64,000 bases of DNA from an uncultured Opitutales bacterium. GTDB lineage: Bacteria; Verrucomicrobiota; Verrucomicrobiia; Opitutales; Intestinicryptomonadaceae. Shown in pieces: positions 17,054-25,540 of the stretch (positions within the stretch are counted from its first letter, which is position 1; the number at the start of each line of letters is the position of its first letter). A model generated the notes under the pieces. It made no database searches. It had not been told where the DNA came from and saw only the letters and a list, made by a program, of their open reading frames with translations. The DNA lies in NCBI GenBank assembly GCA_900545705.1, contig URAK01000002.1:1-64000 (forward strand), given 5' to 3'. A program made the position numbers and the translations under genes.

Positions 17054-17635
17054 ATGGTACTAGGCACAAGATATCCAACCCTCGCATTCCACACAGGCGG
17101 CGCAGGACAAGCGCAAGACGGTATTCCGCCACAGCCATTTGAAACGTTCTGCTACGACTCCGCTCTAATGGAGGCTAAAATCGAAAATTTTAACGTCATT
17201 CCATACACCTCCGTGCTCCCGAAAGAATTATTCGGCAAAATATATCCGGTAGACAAAGTCAAAAAATTCTTTAAGCATGGAGCCGTGCTCGAAGTCATCA
17301 TAGCAGGCAACGGCGCACGCCAACAGGATCACAAGGCAATCGCAACAGGCGTCGGGATATGCTGGGGCAAAGACTCCAAAGGAGAACTGATAGGCGGCTG
17401 GGCCGCAGAATACGTCGAATATTTCGACACGTACGTCGACGACGACATCGCAAAATCACACGCCGAAATGTGGCTGACAAAATCACTAAACCACGAGCTC
17501 AATATACGCGGAGTTCAAAAGCACAGCGAATTTCAGATGTTCCACAACTTTGTGAATATCGAGCAGAATTTCGGCTACTGCCTGACCGCGCTCGGATTCC
17601 TAAACTTTGAATTCGCCGCCCCCGCGACGGTATAA
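17054..17635 (+). CDS. aaxB: Pyruvoyl-dependent arginine decarboxylase, Chlamydia AaxB type
   Basis: AaxB converts arginine to agmatine and CO2, using up a proton. The 193-residue proenzyme self-cleaves at a Thr-Ser pair so that Ser becomes the pyruvoyl group; here PYTSVLP places Thr52-Ser53 at the position known in the chlamydial enzyme. Other family features are TRYPTLAFHTGG at the N-terminus, FETFCYDSAL, FKHGAVLEVI, GICWGKD..GELIGGWAAEY and HSEFQ.FHN. The start is fixed by AAAAGGAAAA just upstream of ATG 17054. The antiporter gene begins 13 bp downstream, which makes an acid-resistance pair. The chlamydial porin gene aaxA is not present here. Confidence 0.92.
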   Translation: MVLGTRYPTLAFHTGGAGQAQDGIPPQPFETFCYDSALMEAKIENFNVIPYTSVLPKELFGKIYPVDKVKKFFKHGAVLEVIIAGNGARQQDHKAIATGVGICWGKDSKGELIGGWAAEYVEYFDTYVDDDIAKSHAEMWLTKSLNHELNIRGVQKHSEFQMFHNFVNIEQNFGYCLTALGFLNFEFAAPATV

Positions 17636-17648
17636 CCCCTAAAATACC

Positions 17649-19277
17649 ATGGCGGACTCCAACAACGGCTCCGCCGCCCCTGCCGCCCAGTCTTCCGCCA
17701 AAAAACTGGGCGTCATTGGGCTCGGCGCAATAGTGCTGAGCTCAATGATTGGGGGCGGCATATATAGTTTACCGCAAAACATGGCGGCCTCGGCCTCCGC
17801 GGGCGCGGTGATTATCGCGTGGATTATAACCGGCATCGGGATATTCTTTATCGCAAATTCGTTTAGAATTCTCGCGTCCGCGCGCCCGAACTTGACCGCG
17901 GGCATTTACATGTACAGCAAAGACGGTTTCGGCAACTACGCAGGCTTTACCATCGCATGGGGATATTGGCTCTGCCAGATTTTCGGAAACGTCGGCTATG
18001 CGGTTATTACTATGGACGCGCTGAACTACTTCTTCCCGGGCGTATTTACCGGAGGAAACAATGTTTGGTCGATACTCGGCGGGTCGGTCCTGATTTGGAC
18101 ATTTAACTTTGTGGTGCTCGCGGGTGTAAAACAAGCTTCCATTATAAATATAATCGGAACTGTCGGAAAGCTCGTACCGCTCTTGCTCTTTTCGATAATT
18201 CTCCTATTTGCCTTCCACTGGGACAAATTCACATTCGACTTCTGGGGCAAAATGGCAATCGACGGGCATACGCTCGGAGGGCTCGGCGCACAGATAAAAA
18301 GCACTATGCTCGTCACGCTCTGGGCATTTATCGGCATTGAGGGAGCAGTCGTTCTCTCGGGACGGGCGAAGTCGCAGGGCGACGTGGGTAAAGCCACCAT
18401 TATGGGATTTCTCGGAGGGCTGATAGTTTTCATAATGCTTTCGGTTCTGCCGTTCGGCGTTATGAGCCAACAAGAAATTGCGTCGGTCGCAAATCCATCA
18501 ACTGCCGGTGTGCTCGAAAAAGTTGTCGGGCCATGGGGAGCTTGGCTTATGAATATAGGCCTGCTCATATCGGTCTTGGCGAGCTGGCTTGCTTGGACTA
18601 TCATCACCGCCGAAATGCCGTTTGCATGCGCAAATGACGGAACATTCCCAAAGTTCTTCGCAAAGTCAAACGCGAGCGGCTCTCCATCGACTTCGCTCTG
18701 GATTACAAGCGCTCTCATGCAGATGGCAATGCTTATGGTCTTCTTTTCCAACAATGCTTGGAATACCATGCTTAGCATAACGGGCGTCATGGTTCTGCCG
18801 GCGTATCTGTCGAGCACGGCGTACCTGTTTAAAATCTCAGAGGAGAGAAAGCTGAAATCGGTGGTGCCGGGGCTTTCGGTTAGCGCGTCAATGGCTGCCG
18901 CGAGCGGCTGCATCGGCGCTGTATACGCTTTATGGCTAATCTACGCAGCCGGCTTGGAATATTTGCTGGCATCTGTCATATTCCTAACAATAGGGATACC
19001 GTTTTACATTTGGGCGCGCAAAGAAAACGGAGAAAAGGCGTTTAACAAAGCCGAGCTTATAGGGGCGGCCGCGCTCGCAGCTGTATCTGTCGGCGCAATA
19101 TACGCCATGGCAGCCGGAAAAATCAACCTCGGAGGGACGCCATCGACCCCGACGCCAGTCGCCACACAGCAAATAAAGCACTCCCCGATAATAAAACGCC
19201 ACGGACACTCGGTGCCGACAAAAGAGCGCGCCGACGCCGCTTCCGCAAATGCCGAAGCAAACCTGAAAGTAAACTGA
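17649..19277 (+). CDS. aaxC: Arginine/agmatine antiporter, APC family (AaxC-like)
   Basis: This inner-membrane exchanger imports arginine and exports agmatine, so with the decarboxylase it removes cytoplasmic protons. The 542-residue protein has about 12 membrane segments and the APC signature at the first helix, VLSSMIGGGIYSLPQNMA (near 31-48). Helix 6 carries LWAFIGIEGAVVLSGRAKSQ, with the conserved acidic residue of the basic amino acid/polyamine antiporters. The N-terminal extension (about 20 residues, Ala/Ser-rich) and a soluble C-terminal tail (about 490-542) are longer than usual. Its place 13 bp after aaxB supports this substrate pair. A terminator follows. Confidence 0.9.
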   Translation: MADSNNGSAAPAAQSSAKKLGVIGLGAIVLSSMIGGGIYSLPQNMAASASAGAVIIAWIITGIGIFFIANSFRILASARPNLTAGIYMYSKDGFGNYAGFTIAWGYWLCQIFGNVGYAVITMDALNYFFPGVFTGGNNVWSILGGSVLIWTFNFVVLAGVKQASIINIIGTVGKLVPLLLFSIILLFAFHWDKFTFDFWGKMAIDGHTLGGLGAQIKSTMLVTLWAFIGIEGAVVLSGRAKSQGDVGKATIMGFLGGLIVFIMLSVLPFGVMSQQEIASVANPSTAGVLEKVVGPWGAWLMNIGLLISVLASWLAWTIITAEMPFACANDGTFPKFFAKSNASGSPSTSLWITSALMQMAMLMVFFSNNAWNTMLSITGVMVLPAYLSSTAYLFKISEERKLKSVVPGLSVSASMAAASGCIGAVYALWLIYAAGLEYLLASVIFLTIGIPFYIWARKENGEKAFNKAELIGAAALAAVSVGAIYAMAAGKINLGGTPSTPTPVATQQIKHSPIIKRHGHSVPTKERADAASANAEANLKVN

Positions 19278-19294
19278 AAAAGACGCGAACATGC

Positions 19295-19329
19295 AAAAAG
19301 GCGCAGCCGTGCGGCTGCGCCTTTTTTTT
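19295..19329 (+). terminator. Rho-independent terminator of aaxBC
   Basis: GGCGCAGCC (19300-19308) pairs with GGCTGCGCC (19313-19321), with eight T after and five A before. Confidence 0.95.
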
Positions 19330-19336
19330 GTTTTTT

Positions 19337-19450
19337 GCGGGCATATGTCCGCGCGATTGGTCTTTTTTTATATTTATGGGAATGAGTCCGCGCGATTGGT
19401 CTTTTTTTTATATTTGCGGGAATGTCTCCGATAGGCTTTTTTTATAAATT
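19337..19450. repeat. Three tandem ~40-bp repeats after the aaxC terminator
   Basis: Units start at 19337, 19378 and 19418. Each has GGGAATG or GGGCATATG, then TCCGCGCGATTGGTC, then a T-run and TATATTT. The third is shorter and changed (TCCGATAGGC). The first two are nearly identical over the TCCGCGCGATTGGTCTTTTTTT part. Confidence 0.85.
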
Positions 19451-19477
19451 ACAGCGCCTTTTCGGAATCCAATACCG

Positions 19478-20245
19478 CTAACGCTTGACTGCAGCAAGAA
19501 CCTTTGAATGCAGCTCCGGCGTGCAGGAAGCGATTAGCCCCCAATCGTGGCCTATTTCGCAGCCGCCACGCCAGTCGGAATATGCGACCCCCGCGCCCTT
19601 CAATATTGGCAAGAGCGCGGTAAAATCCCAAACTTCAAGAAGTGCGTCCGCCATAACGTCGGCGTAGCCCCTGCACAAGAGCATGTACCCGTAACAATCG
19701 CCCCATGTGCGCGAGATTGCCGCGGCATCTTCAAGCCTCTTCCATTGCTCCTCGCCGCGCAGGCGCGAACAATAGCGCGAGTCGGAAGTCAGCAGCGTTA
19801 TGCCTTTGAGTTCCGTTTTCTTGGAGGGCGAGACTTTCGCCCCATTAAACAGGCACTCTTTGCAATCGCCTACCATGCGCTCGCGCAAGACAGGCTGGTT
19901 TATCAGCCCAAGCACAGGCTCCCCGTTTTTTGTAAGCGCTATGAGCGTTCCGAAGAGGGGAACGGCGCTTATAAACGATTTTGTTCCGTCAATCGGGTCT
20001 ATCACCCATACGTATTCGGCGTCTTTGTTAAAGGTGCCGTACTCCTCGCCAATTATTCCGTGGTCGGGGAATTTTTTTTGTATCGCCTCGCGCAGCATGT
20101 ATTCCGTATTTTTATCCACCTCCGTCACGGGGGAATTGTCTTTTTTGAAATCTACGCCGTGGCGGCGGCCGAAAGACTTTGCGATGTATTCGCCGCTCAT
20201 GTCGGCGAGTTCGTTAATAAAAACCTTGAAAGTTTCGCTTTGCAT
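19478..20245 (-). CDS. hisN: Histidinol-phosphatase HisN, inositol monophosphatase family
   Basis: HisN-type enzymes hydrolyse histidinol phosphate to histidinol, the penultimate stage of histidine synthesis. The 255-residue product (start at MQSETFKVF, 20245) has the Mg2+-binding residues of the family: GEEYG near 71, WVIDPIDGTKSFI near 85, and WDFTALLPILKGAG near 210. The GTKSFI...FGTLIAL...VLGLINQP pattern fits HisN-like phosphatases better than SuhB. The reading frame is open upstream to 20686, but that part lies opposite the exonuclease gene and is not conserved-looking, so I reject the longer start. hisA lies 16 kb away. Inositol monophosphate or another sugar phosphate remains a possible substrate. 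Confidence 0.82.
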   Translation of the reverse strand: MQSETFKVFINELADMSGEYIAKSFGRRHGVDFKKDNSPVTEVDKNTEYMLREAIQKKFPDHGIIGEEYGTFNKDAEYVWVIDPIDGTKSFISAVPLFGTLIALTKNGEPVLGLINQPVLRERMVGDCKECLFNGAKVSPSKKTELKGITLLTSDSRYCSRLRGEEQWKRLEDAAAISRTWGDCYGYMLLCRGYADVMADALLEVWDFTALLPILKGAGVAYSDWRGGCEIGHDWGLIASCTPELHSKVLAAVKR

Positions 20246-20282
20246 GGGCGTAATGTATGAGATTCCTACGACAATGGGCAAG

Positions 20283-20927
20283 ATGAAAAATATGCCGCCG
20301 ATTTTCGCCGTAGACTTTGAAGGGTCGGCTAAAATCGGGGTAGTTGAATATGGCGTCGCGGAAATTCGCGGCGGCGAGATTGTCTGTGCGCACACGCGCA
20401 TCTGCGCCCCGAAAGCGAAAATATCTGCCAGAGACTCGGGCTTCTTCGGAATTTCCAACGAAATGGCAAATTCCCAAAAGCCGTTTTCAGCCGACTTGCC
20501 GCTATTTTGCAAAATGAGGGCGCGCGGAATTTTTATGGCGCACAATGCGGTTGTTGAGGACAGTTTTTTGCGCTCGGCACTCCCCTCGCCAGGGATTGTC
20601 CCCGACTTCGCCCACGGTGGCGTCACGCCCGAATGGGCCCCGTGGCTCGATACGTGCGTGCTCGTAAGGAATTTATTTCCGTCCACAGGGGGTGCGAAAC
20701 TGTCGGATTGCGCGCGTTCGTTCGGAGTTCAAGAAAGGATAGACGAAGCGGCGAAAAAATTTTGCCCGGAAAACCGCGCAAAGTGGCACCGCGCGCTTTA
20801 CGACGCAATCGCCTGCGCCGTCCTGTTCATAAGAATAGGAGAGTTCGACGGAATGGAGCGCGCAGACATACCGTGGTACGCAAAATATTCGGGAGTCGGC
20901 GACGCCGGGCAGGAGCGTCTTTTTTAG
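20283..20927 (+). CDS. 3'-5' exonuclease, DEDDh family (DnaQ-like)
   Basis: The 214-residue product carries Exo I (FAVDFEGS, DxE), Exo II (AHNAVVEDSFL) and Exo III (HRALYDAIACAVLF, with the HxxxxD spacing of DEDDh enzymes). DnaQ-like exonucleases trim DNA or RNA ends; which one applies cannot be told. An ATG at 20283 is used here; 20274 is a possible alternative and both ribosome sites are weak. The open frame to the left to 19800 is opposite hisN and is not taken as coding. It diverges from hisN by under 40 bp and is followed after 13 bp by the gene at 20941. Confidence 0.75.
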   Translation: MKNMPPIFAVDFEGSAKIGVVEYGVAEIRGGEIVCAHTRICAPKAKISARDSGFFGISNEMANSQKPFSADLPLFCKMRARGIFMAHNAVVEDSFLRSALPSPGIVPDFAHGGVTPEWAPWLDTCVLVRNLFPSTGGAKLSDCARSFGVQERIDEAAKKFCPENRAKWHRALYDAIACAVLFIRIGEFDGMERADIPWYAKYSGVGDAGQERLF

Positions 20928-20940
20928 GGAAATTTCAAAT

Positions 20941-21363
20941 ATGGAGTACGCAAGAAAAATCCGCTTGCTCAACAAGCTTCTCGCGCATTCAAGCCCGTAC
21001 AGTCTGCCGATGTGCGCGGACGCCGCGCGCGGAGTGGAAACAGCCCTCAGCCTGCCTGAAGACGACCTCGCGCCGCTCGAAATTTTTGCGAAGCGCATAC
21101 TCGCGCTATACGATCCGTCTGCGGCGGTAGAGGTTGTCGAGCTCGCGCCGTCGGAGCCGCTATTTGCGATCGCGCCGATTTCTTTGGCGGTAAAAAGGCT
21201 CTCCGGACATGACAGGGCATACCTCGTTGTTTGCGGGCTTGGGGAGTTCGCCCGAAAGACAAAAAAATCTATAAGAACCCACTCTTCGGACGTAGCAACC
21301 ATAGAGGGCTTTATTTCCAGATACGAAAAAGCCGTGCCCAATCTCGAGATTCTTTTTATATAA
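20941..21363 (+). CDS. Protein of unknown function, 140 residues
   Basis: I do not recognise this protein. It is predicted to be soluble and mixed alpha/beta. The N-terminal third is helical (MEYARKIRLLNKLLAHSS), the middle has hydrophobic strands (AVEVVELAPSEPLFAIAPISLAV), and the end reads AYLVVCGLGEFARKTKKSIR. No signal peptide or membrane segment is seen. The start at 20941 has AGGGAAA 12 bp upstream and follows the exonuclease stop by 13 bp, so the two should be co-transcribed. Codon use resembles the neighbours. Confidence 0.6.
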   Translation: MEYARKIRLLNKLLAHSSPYSLPMCADAARGVETALSLPEDDLAPLEIFAKRILALYDPSAAVEVVELAPSEPLFAIAPISLAVKRLSGHDRAYLVVCGLGEFARKTKKSIRTHSSDVATIEGFISRYEKAVPNLEILFI

Positions 21364-21427
21364 GTATAAAAAGAGAAAAATCTTTTTCGTTTGCAAATGG
21401 TGTCGAAAGGAGTTTAGTTTCAAACGC

Positions 21428-21766
21428 ATGAAAACTCTGTTTCAAAAAATTCTCGACGGAGAAATACCGTCGAAAATCGTCTATAAAGACGATGTTTGCG
21501 CCGCCATTAACGACATCAATCCGCAGGCGCCCGTCCACGTTCTCCTATTCCCGATAAAACCCATTGCGAGAATTGCCGAAGCGAAAGAGGAAGACGCCCA
21601 GATACTCGCGCACCTCATGCTCGCCGTGCCGAAAGTCGCGGAAAAATGCGGGCTTAAAGACGGGTTTAGGGTTGTTATAAACAACGGGCTCCTCGCCGGC
21701 GAAACCATTCCGCACCTGCACCTTCATATACTCGGCGGGCGCCAACTGCACTGGCCGCCTTGCTGA
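21428..21766 (+). CDS. HIT family nucleotide hydrolase (HinT-like)
   Basis: HIT proteins split nucleoside phosphoramidates and related adenylates. The 112-residue length is typical of HinT. It starts MKTLFQKILDGEIPSKIVYKDD, has the DINPQAPVHVLLFPIKPI strand pair, and ends with the histidine triad HLHLHILGG (about 96-104). A Shine-Dalgarno-like AAAGGAG lies rather far upstream (about 16 bp). It is likely the last gene of the unit with the exonuclease and the unknown gene, 64 bp after the latter. Confidence 0.9.
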   Translation: MKTLFQKILDGEIPSKIVYKDDVCAAINDINPQAPVHVLLFPIKPIARIAEAKEEDAQILAHLMLAVPKVAEKCGLKDGFRVVINNGLLAGETIPHLHLHILGGRQLHWPPC

Positions 21767-22659
21767 TTTCGGCAAATGGCAACCTTTTTATAAATTTTAA
21801 CCCAAAACGCCTTTTACAGGCGCACATACTGTTTGCGACAAAAGGCTGCCTGTTAAAAATGGCGGGCGGCATAATTTCAGGGTAAATAACGCTTGTGGGA
21901 AGGTTATAGGCACAGGCATGCGCTGCGACAAAGAATAAATTGCGCTCGCGCTTTTTTTTTAAACCGCGGCAGGATTATTGTTGGGCAAGATATTTTGTCT
22001 GAGATTCTGCCAAAAAATTGTGCAAGAATTATAGCTCGGCAAGATATTTTTCTTTCTGCGCTTTTTGTCTAAAAGCGACGGAAGGGATTGGAGTGAAGTA
22101 AAATATTTTTGCCCCCCGCGATTTTTGCGTATGTTTTTTTATTACTTTTTCGGACTCTTATTAAAGTATTTAGAGTTTACGGCGGCATTCTGCAAAAAAA
22201 AGTAAGTATGCCACGCGCAAAACGGTAAGATGAAATAAATCGGACTCCGCCTTGGACGATTCGCGCAAAATATATTTACTATTCGTCTAGGCTTGCCTTG
22301 AAATCAAACTGCTAGAAGATTCTCGGCAACACTGCGCTACCCGGCGGAGGCGGCAAAATAAAACTCCTGCGCCTCAAAGAAAACTCCGCCGCGCACATAG
22401 CGACTTCCCGCTGTAAATCCAAAATCTATCCTCCAACACAAAAAATTTCTCTGAAAAAATTAACTTTAAAACACTCGTTAAAAAATATCTCCTAAATCCC
22501 AGCTTTCAAATTGGGAAATTCAATATTCTGAAATAAGATTTTGAGAAAAAAATACAAAATGCCCCTGTCAGGAAGGTTTATTTATAAATAAATTCTTGAA
22601 GGCATGCACAAACACTTTATTATTTATTTAATTATACATGTAATGGACAAAGGAAATTT
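21767..22659. other. Intergenic, 890 bp, no gene seen
   Basis: Holds the ~55-bp repeat described separately and, beyond it, AT-rich sequence leading to the first DUF4832-type gene. No open frame with a ribosome site, RNA gene or mobile element is visible. Confidence 0.5.
21969..22135. repeat. Three decayed ~55-bp tandem repeats
   Basis: Unit starts are at 21969, 22022 and 22080. Shared order is GCARGAATTAT, then a short variable part, GGCAAGATATTTT, a T/C-rich part and TTTTTGTCT or GATTTTTGCG. The third unit is most changed (GGGATTGGAGTGAAGTAAAATATTTTTG). Confidence 0.6.
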
Positions 22660-24021
22660 ATGAGAATTTTACTGCTAGCCCTGTTGCCGTTTGCAATATG
22701 CGCATGCAAACAACAGACGGATACGGCGTTTACCGAAAGCGATAAAATAATAACAAACCCCGGGCAGGGATTCGCATCATGCACGCAAAAGCCGAGAACG
22801 GACGGAATACTCCCTTACGGCGTCGGCTACGGGCGATACGACTGGTCGGACTTTGAGCCGGAAGACGGCAAGTACGACTGGTCTAAAATCGACGACCTCA
22901 TTGAAAACTACGCTAAAATCGGCCTGCCAGTATCATTCCGCATAACCTGTGCGAACTACCACAGCAACAAGCCCTACTCCACACCAAAATGGGCGCTCGA
23001 CAAAGGCATAAAATACAAGCCATACAACTGGGAAAAGGAACGGCAAAACCCAAAAAACTCCTTCACCACAATGACGCGCTATACGCCGTATTTTGACGAT
23101 CCGCTGCTTATAGAGCTGCATACGCGCTTTGTGAAAGAGCTTGCAAAACGCTACGACGGCAATCCACACATAAGCTCGATAGACCTCGGCGGGTACGGCA
23201 ACTGGGGCGAATGGCATACATACCGGCTTGGCGTACCAGAAGCGACACCGCAAACGCGCAAAAAATTCGCCGACGCATACATCGACAACTTTAAAAAAAC
23301 GCCAATAGTATTTATGAGCGACGACGCCCAGACACTCGAATACGCACTTGAAAAAGGCGGAAAATTTCCGCGCGTCGGCATACGCCGCGACGGCGTGGGC
23401 GGCCCGTGGCATTACAGAAATTGGATTGGTTCTAAAAAATACTCGCGCATTCCAAAAATGGGAGAAATTTGGAAATCGCAGCCAGTGCTTCTCGAATTTA
23501 TATCGTCCCCCAACAAACAAAAGGAGTGGTCCATGCAGCGCGCCGTCGACTTCATTCTCGGCAACCACTGCAATGTATTTAACGATAACTTCCACTTCAA
23601 AAACACTTTTACATCCGCCCAAGACGCCCCCCTTATCGAAAAGCTTAAAAAATATATAGGGGCGCGAATAGTTATCGACCGGGCACATATAGCGTCAGAT
23701 TCCCGAAGCATTGAAATTTCACTCAAAGGGAGAAATGTCGGCTGCGCCAAAATCTACCTGCCGTACGAACTCGTCTATGATCTACGCGCCACGGACGGGA
23801 AAACGGCGGCAAGCTTTTCGTCGAAAGAAAACCCGTCGGACTGGCTGCCGGGCAAAATTTCTGCATCAGATAAATTCGAACTGCCCAAAAATCTGCCGAA
23901 AGGCAAATATGAACTCGTCGCGCGCCTTGCCCACAAGGGCAAAGTTCTCAGAGACTTTGCATTTGCAGTAAGCGAAGCCAACCCTGACGGCTCAATAACC
24001 ATTGCAAAAATCTCAATATAG
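22660..24021 (+). CDS. DUF4832-type secreted (lipo)protein, copy 1 of 3
   Basis: The 453-residue protein has a lipoprotein signal (LPFAICAC, probable Cys lipidation near 17). It then follows a pattern of DUF4832/glycosidase-like TIM barrels: NPGQGF near 32-37, YDWSDFEPEDGKYDWSKID, ITCANYHS, RYDGNPHISSIDLGGYGNWGEWH (an acidic residue at the end of a barrel strand, as in clan A glycosidases), and VGIRRDGVGG. The C-terminal ~90 residues form a beta-sandwich-like domain ending with KYELVARLAHKGK. The substrate is unknown; polysaccharide processing is inference. AAAGGAAA precedes the start. It is the first of three tandem paralogues, 50 bp before the next. Confidence 0.75.
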   Translation: MRILLLALLPFAICACKQQTDTAFTESDKIITNPGQGFASCTQKPRTDGILPYGVGYGRYDWSDFEPEDGKYDWSKIDDLIENYAKIGLPVSFRITCANYHSNKPYSTPKWALDKGIKYKPYNWEKERQNPKNSFTTMTRYTPYFDDPLLIELHTRFVKELAKRYDGNPHISSIDLGGYGNWGEWHTYRLGVPEATPQTRKKFADAYIDNFKKTPIVFMSDDAQTLEYALEKGGKFPRVGIRRDGVGGPWHYRNWIGSKKYSRIPKMGEIWKSQPVLLEFISSPNKQKEWSMQRAVDFILGNHCNVFNDNFHFKNTFTSAQDAPLIEKLKKYIGARIVIDRAHIASDSRSIEISLKGRNVGCAKIYLPYELVYDLRATDGKTAASFSSKENPSDWLPGKISASDKFELPKNLPKGKYELVARLAHKGKVLRDFAFAVSEANPDGSITIAKISI

Positions 24022-24071
24022 CGCGCGCCACACACTGCCCGCTCAAAGAAAAATTCTTAAAAAATAAAAAA

Positions 24072-25427
24072 ATGAAGAAAACAATATTTATATTTACCGC
24101 CCTAATCGCATGCCTTACTGCGTTCTGCGGGCAGTCTGCCGAAAAGTCCTTCACCCCGGACGACTCGATAATAGAGAATCCCGGGCAAGGGTTAATGCTC
24201 GTTTCAAAGCGGATTGAAGGGCTGCCGTTCGGAGCGTGCTACACGCGCGTTTTGTGGGCGGATCTGGAGCCCGAAGAGGGCAAGTACGACTGGTCTAAAA
24301 TCGACAAAGCCATAAGTTGGGGCGAAAAAAACAAAATCCCCGCGTCGTTTAGAATTATGTGCGCAAACTACCATTCAAAGGGAAGATATTCCACCCCGGA
24401 ATGGGTATTCAAAAAAGGCGTTAAAAGCTCGGAGTTTTCCTGGGAAAAGAAAGACCAAATTCCTTCAAAACCAATGACGACCCTCGTGCGGGTCACTCCG
24501 CATTTTGACGATCCCATATTCATAAAAGAGCACTCCAAGTTCATTAAAAAGCTCGCCGAAAGATACGACGGCGACCCTCGCATAGCTTTTATCGACATAG
24601 GCAGCTACGGCAATTGGGGCGAATGGCACACACACAGGCTCGGCATACCCGAACCCGATCCGAAAATCCGAAAGATCTACGCCGACATGTATCTGGACAA
24701 TTTCAAAAAAACCCCTCTCGTATTCATGAGCGACGACCATACGACTCTCGAATACGCGCTCGGCGAAGGCAAGGAATTTCCGAAAGTCGGAATACGCCGC
24801 GACGGCGTAGGGGGATACTGGCATTATCAAAATTGGATTGGCTCTAAAAAATACTCCCGCATTCCCCAAATGGGAGATATCTGGAAGACCCGCCCGGTTC
24901 TTCTGGAATTCATCGCAAACGCCGCGAAACAAAAAGAGTGGTCGATGAAGCGCGCCGTCGACTTCGTAATATCAAACCACGCATGCCTTTTCAACGAAAA
25001 CTGGCAGCTGTCGCAAATGAACGACGAAGAGAAAGCTGAGTTCCGCAGGCTCGCAAAGGAGATAGGAGCGAGAATATGCCCACAGCATTCGCGCGCGGCG
25101 CTGTCCGGCTCAAATTTGGCGGTATCGCTGGACTTGCTGAATTTTGGGAATTGCCCAATATACCTTCCCTACGAACTCGCATACGAATTGCGCAATCCCG
25201 ACGGGAAAGTGGCGGCAACTTTCGTTTCAAAGGCAGATCCCGCAAAATGGTTCCCCGGCGAAATATCAGTCTCAGACGAATTTGCTCTGCCCAAAAACCT
25301 GCAAAAAGGCAAATACGAACTTGTAGCGCGGCTTGCGCACAAACACAAAATTTTTAGAGACTTTAAATTTGCCGCGAAAGAATCTAACTCAGACGGCTCG
25401 GTCACTCTCGCTGAAATATCTCTATGA
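24072..25427 (+). CDS. DUF4832-type secreted protein, copy 2 of 3
   Basis: The 451-residue paralogue of copy 1 has the same order of motifs: NPGQGL, WADLEPEEGKYDWSKID, IMCANYHS, YDGDPRIAFIDIGSYGNWGEWH, VGIRRDGVGGYWHYQNWIGSKKYSRIP. The signal region MKKTIFIFTALIACLTAFCGQSA is less clearly a lipobox than in the other two and may be a plain Sec signal. The beta-rich C-terminal part closely repeats copy 1. It is nearer to copy 1 than to copy 3 in the barrel half. Its place between the two suggests a tandem duplication of a single secreted enzyme or binding protein. Confidence 0.75.
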   Translation: MKKTIFIFTALIACLTAFCGQSAEKSFTPDDSIIENPGQGLMLVSKRIEGLPFGACYTRVLWADLEPEEGKYDWSKIDKAISWGEKNKIPASFRIMCANYHSKGRYSTPEWVFKKGVKSSEFSWEKKDQIPSKPMTTLVRVTPHFDDPIFIKEHSKFIKKLAERYDGDPRIAFIDIGSYGNWGEWHTHRLGIPEPDPKIRKIYADMYLDNFKKTPLVFMSDDHTTLEYALGEGKEFPKVGIRRDGVGGYWHYQNWIGSKKYSRIPQMGDIWKTRPVLLEFIANAAKQKEWSMKRAVDFVISNHACLFNENWQLSQMNDEEKAEFRRLAKEIGARICPQHSRAALSGSNLAVSLDLLNFGNCPIYLPYELAYELRNPDGKVAATFVSKADPAKWFPGEISVSDEFALPKNLQKGKYELVARLAHKHKIFRDFKFAAKESNSDGSVTLAEISL

Positions 25428-25540
25428 CTTATTTTGACAAATGGCGCCGCGCTGTTTGTCAAATGAACTTTTACGGCGGGGCTAACCCCTATATAGACTT
25501 GCAATCCGATACGCATAAAATATTAATCTAAAATATACAT

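Noticed and set aside
19800..20282. Longer N-terminus for the exonuclease (open frame from 19800)
   Set aside because: This stretch lies on the strand opposite hisN, which has strong family motifs, and its translation looks unlike a protein domain.
20246..20686. Longer N-terminus for hisN (open frame to 20686)
   Set aside because: Opposite the exonuclease gene; HisN starts of this family match MQSETF at 20245.
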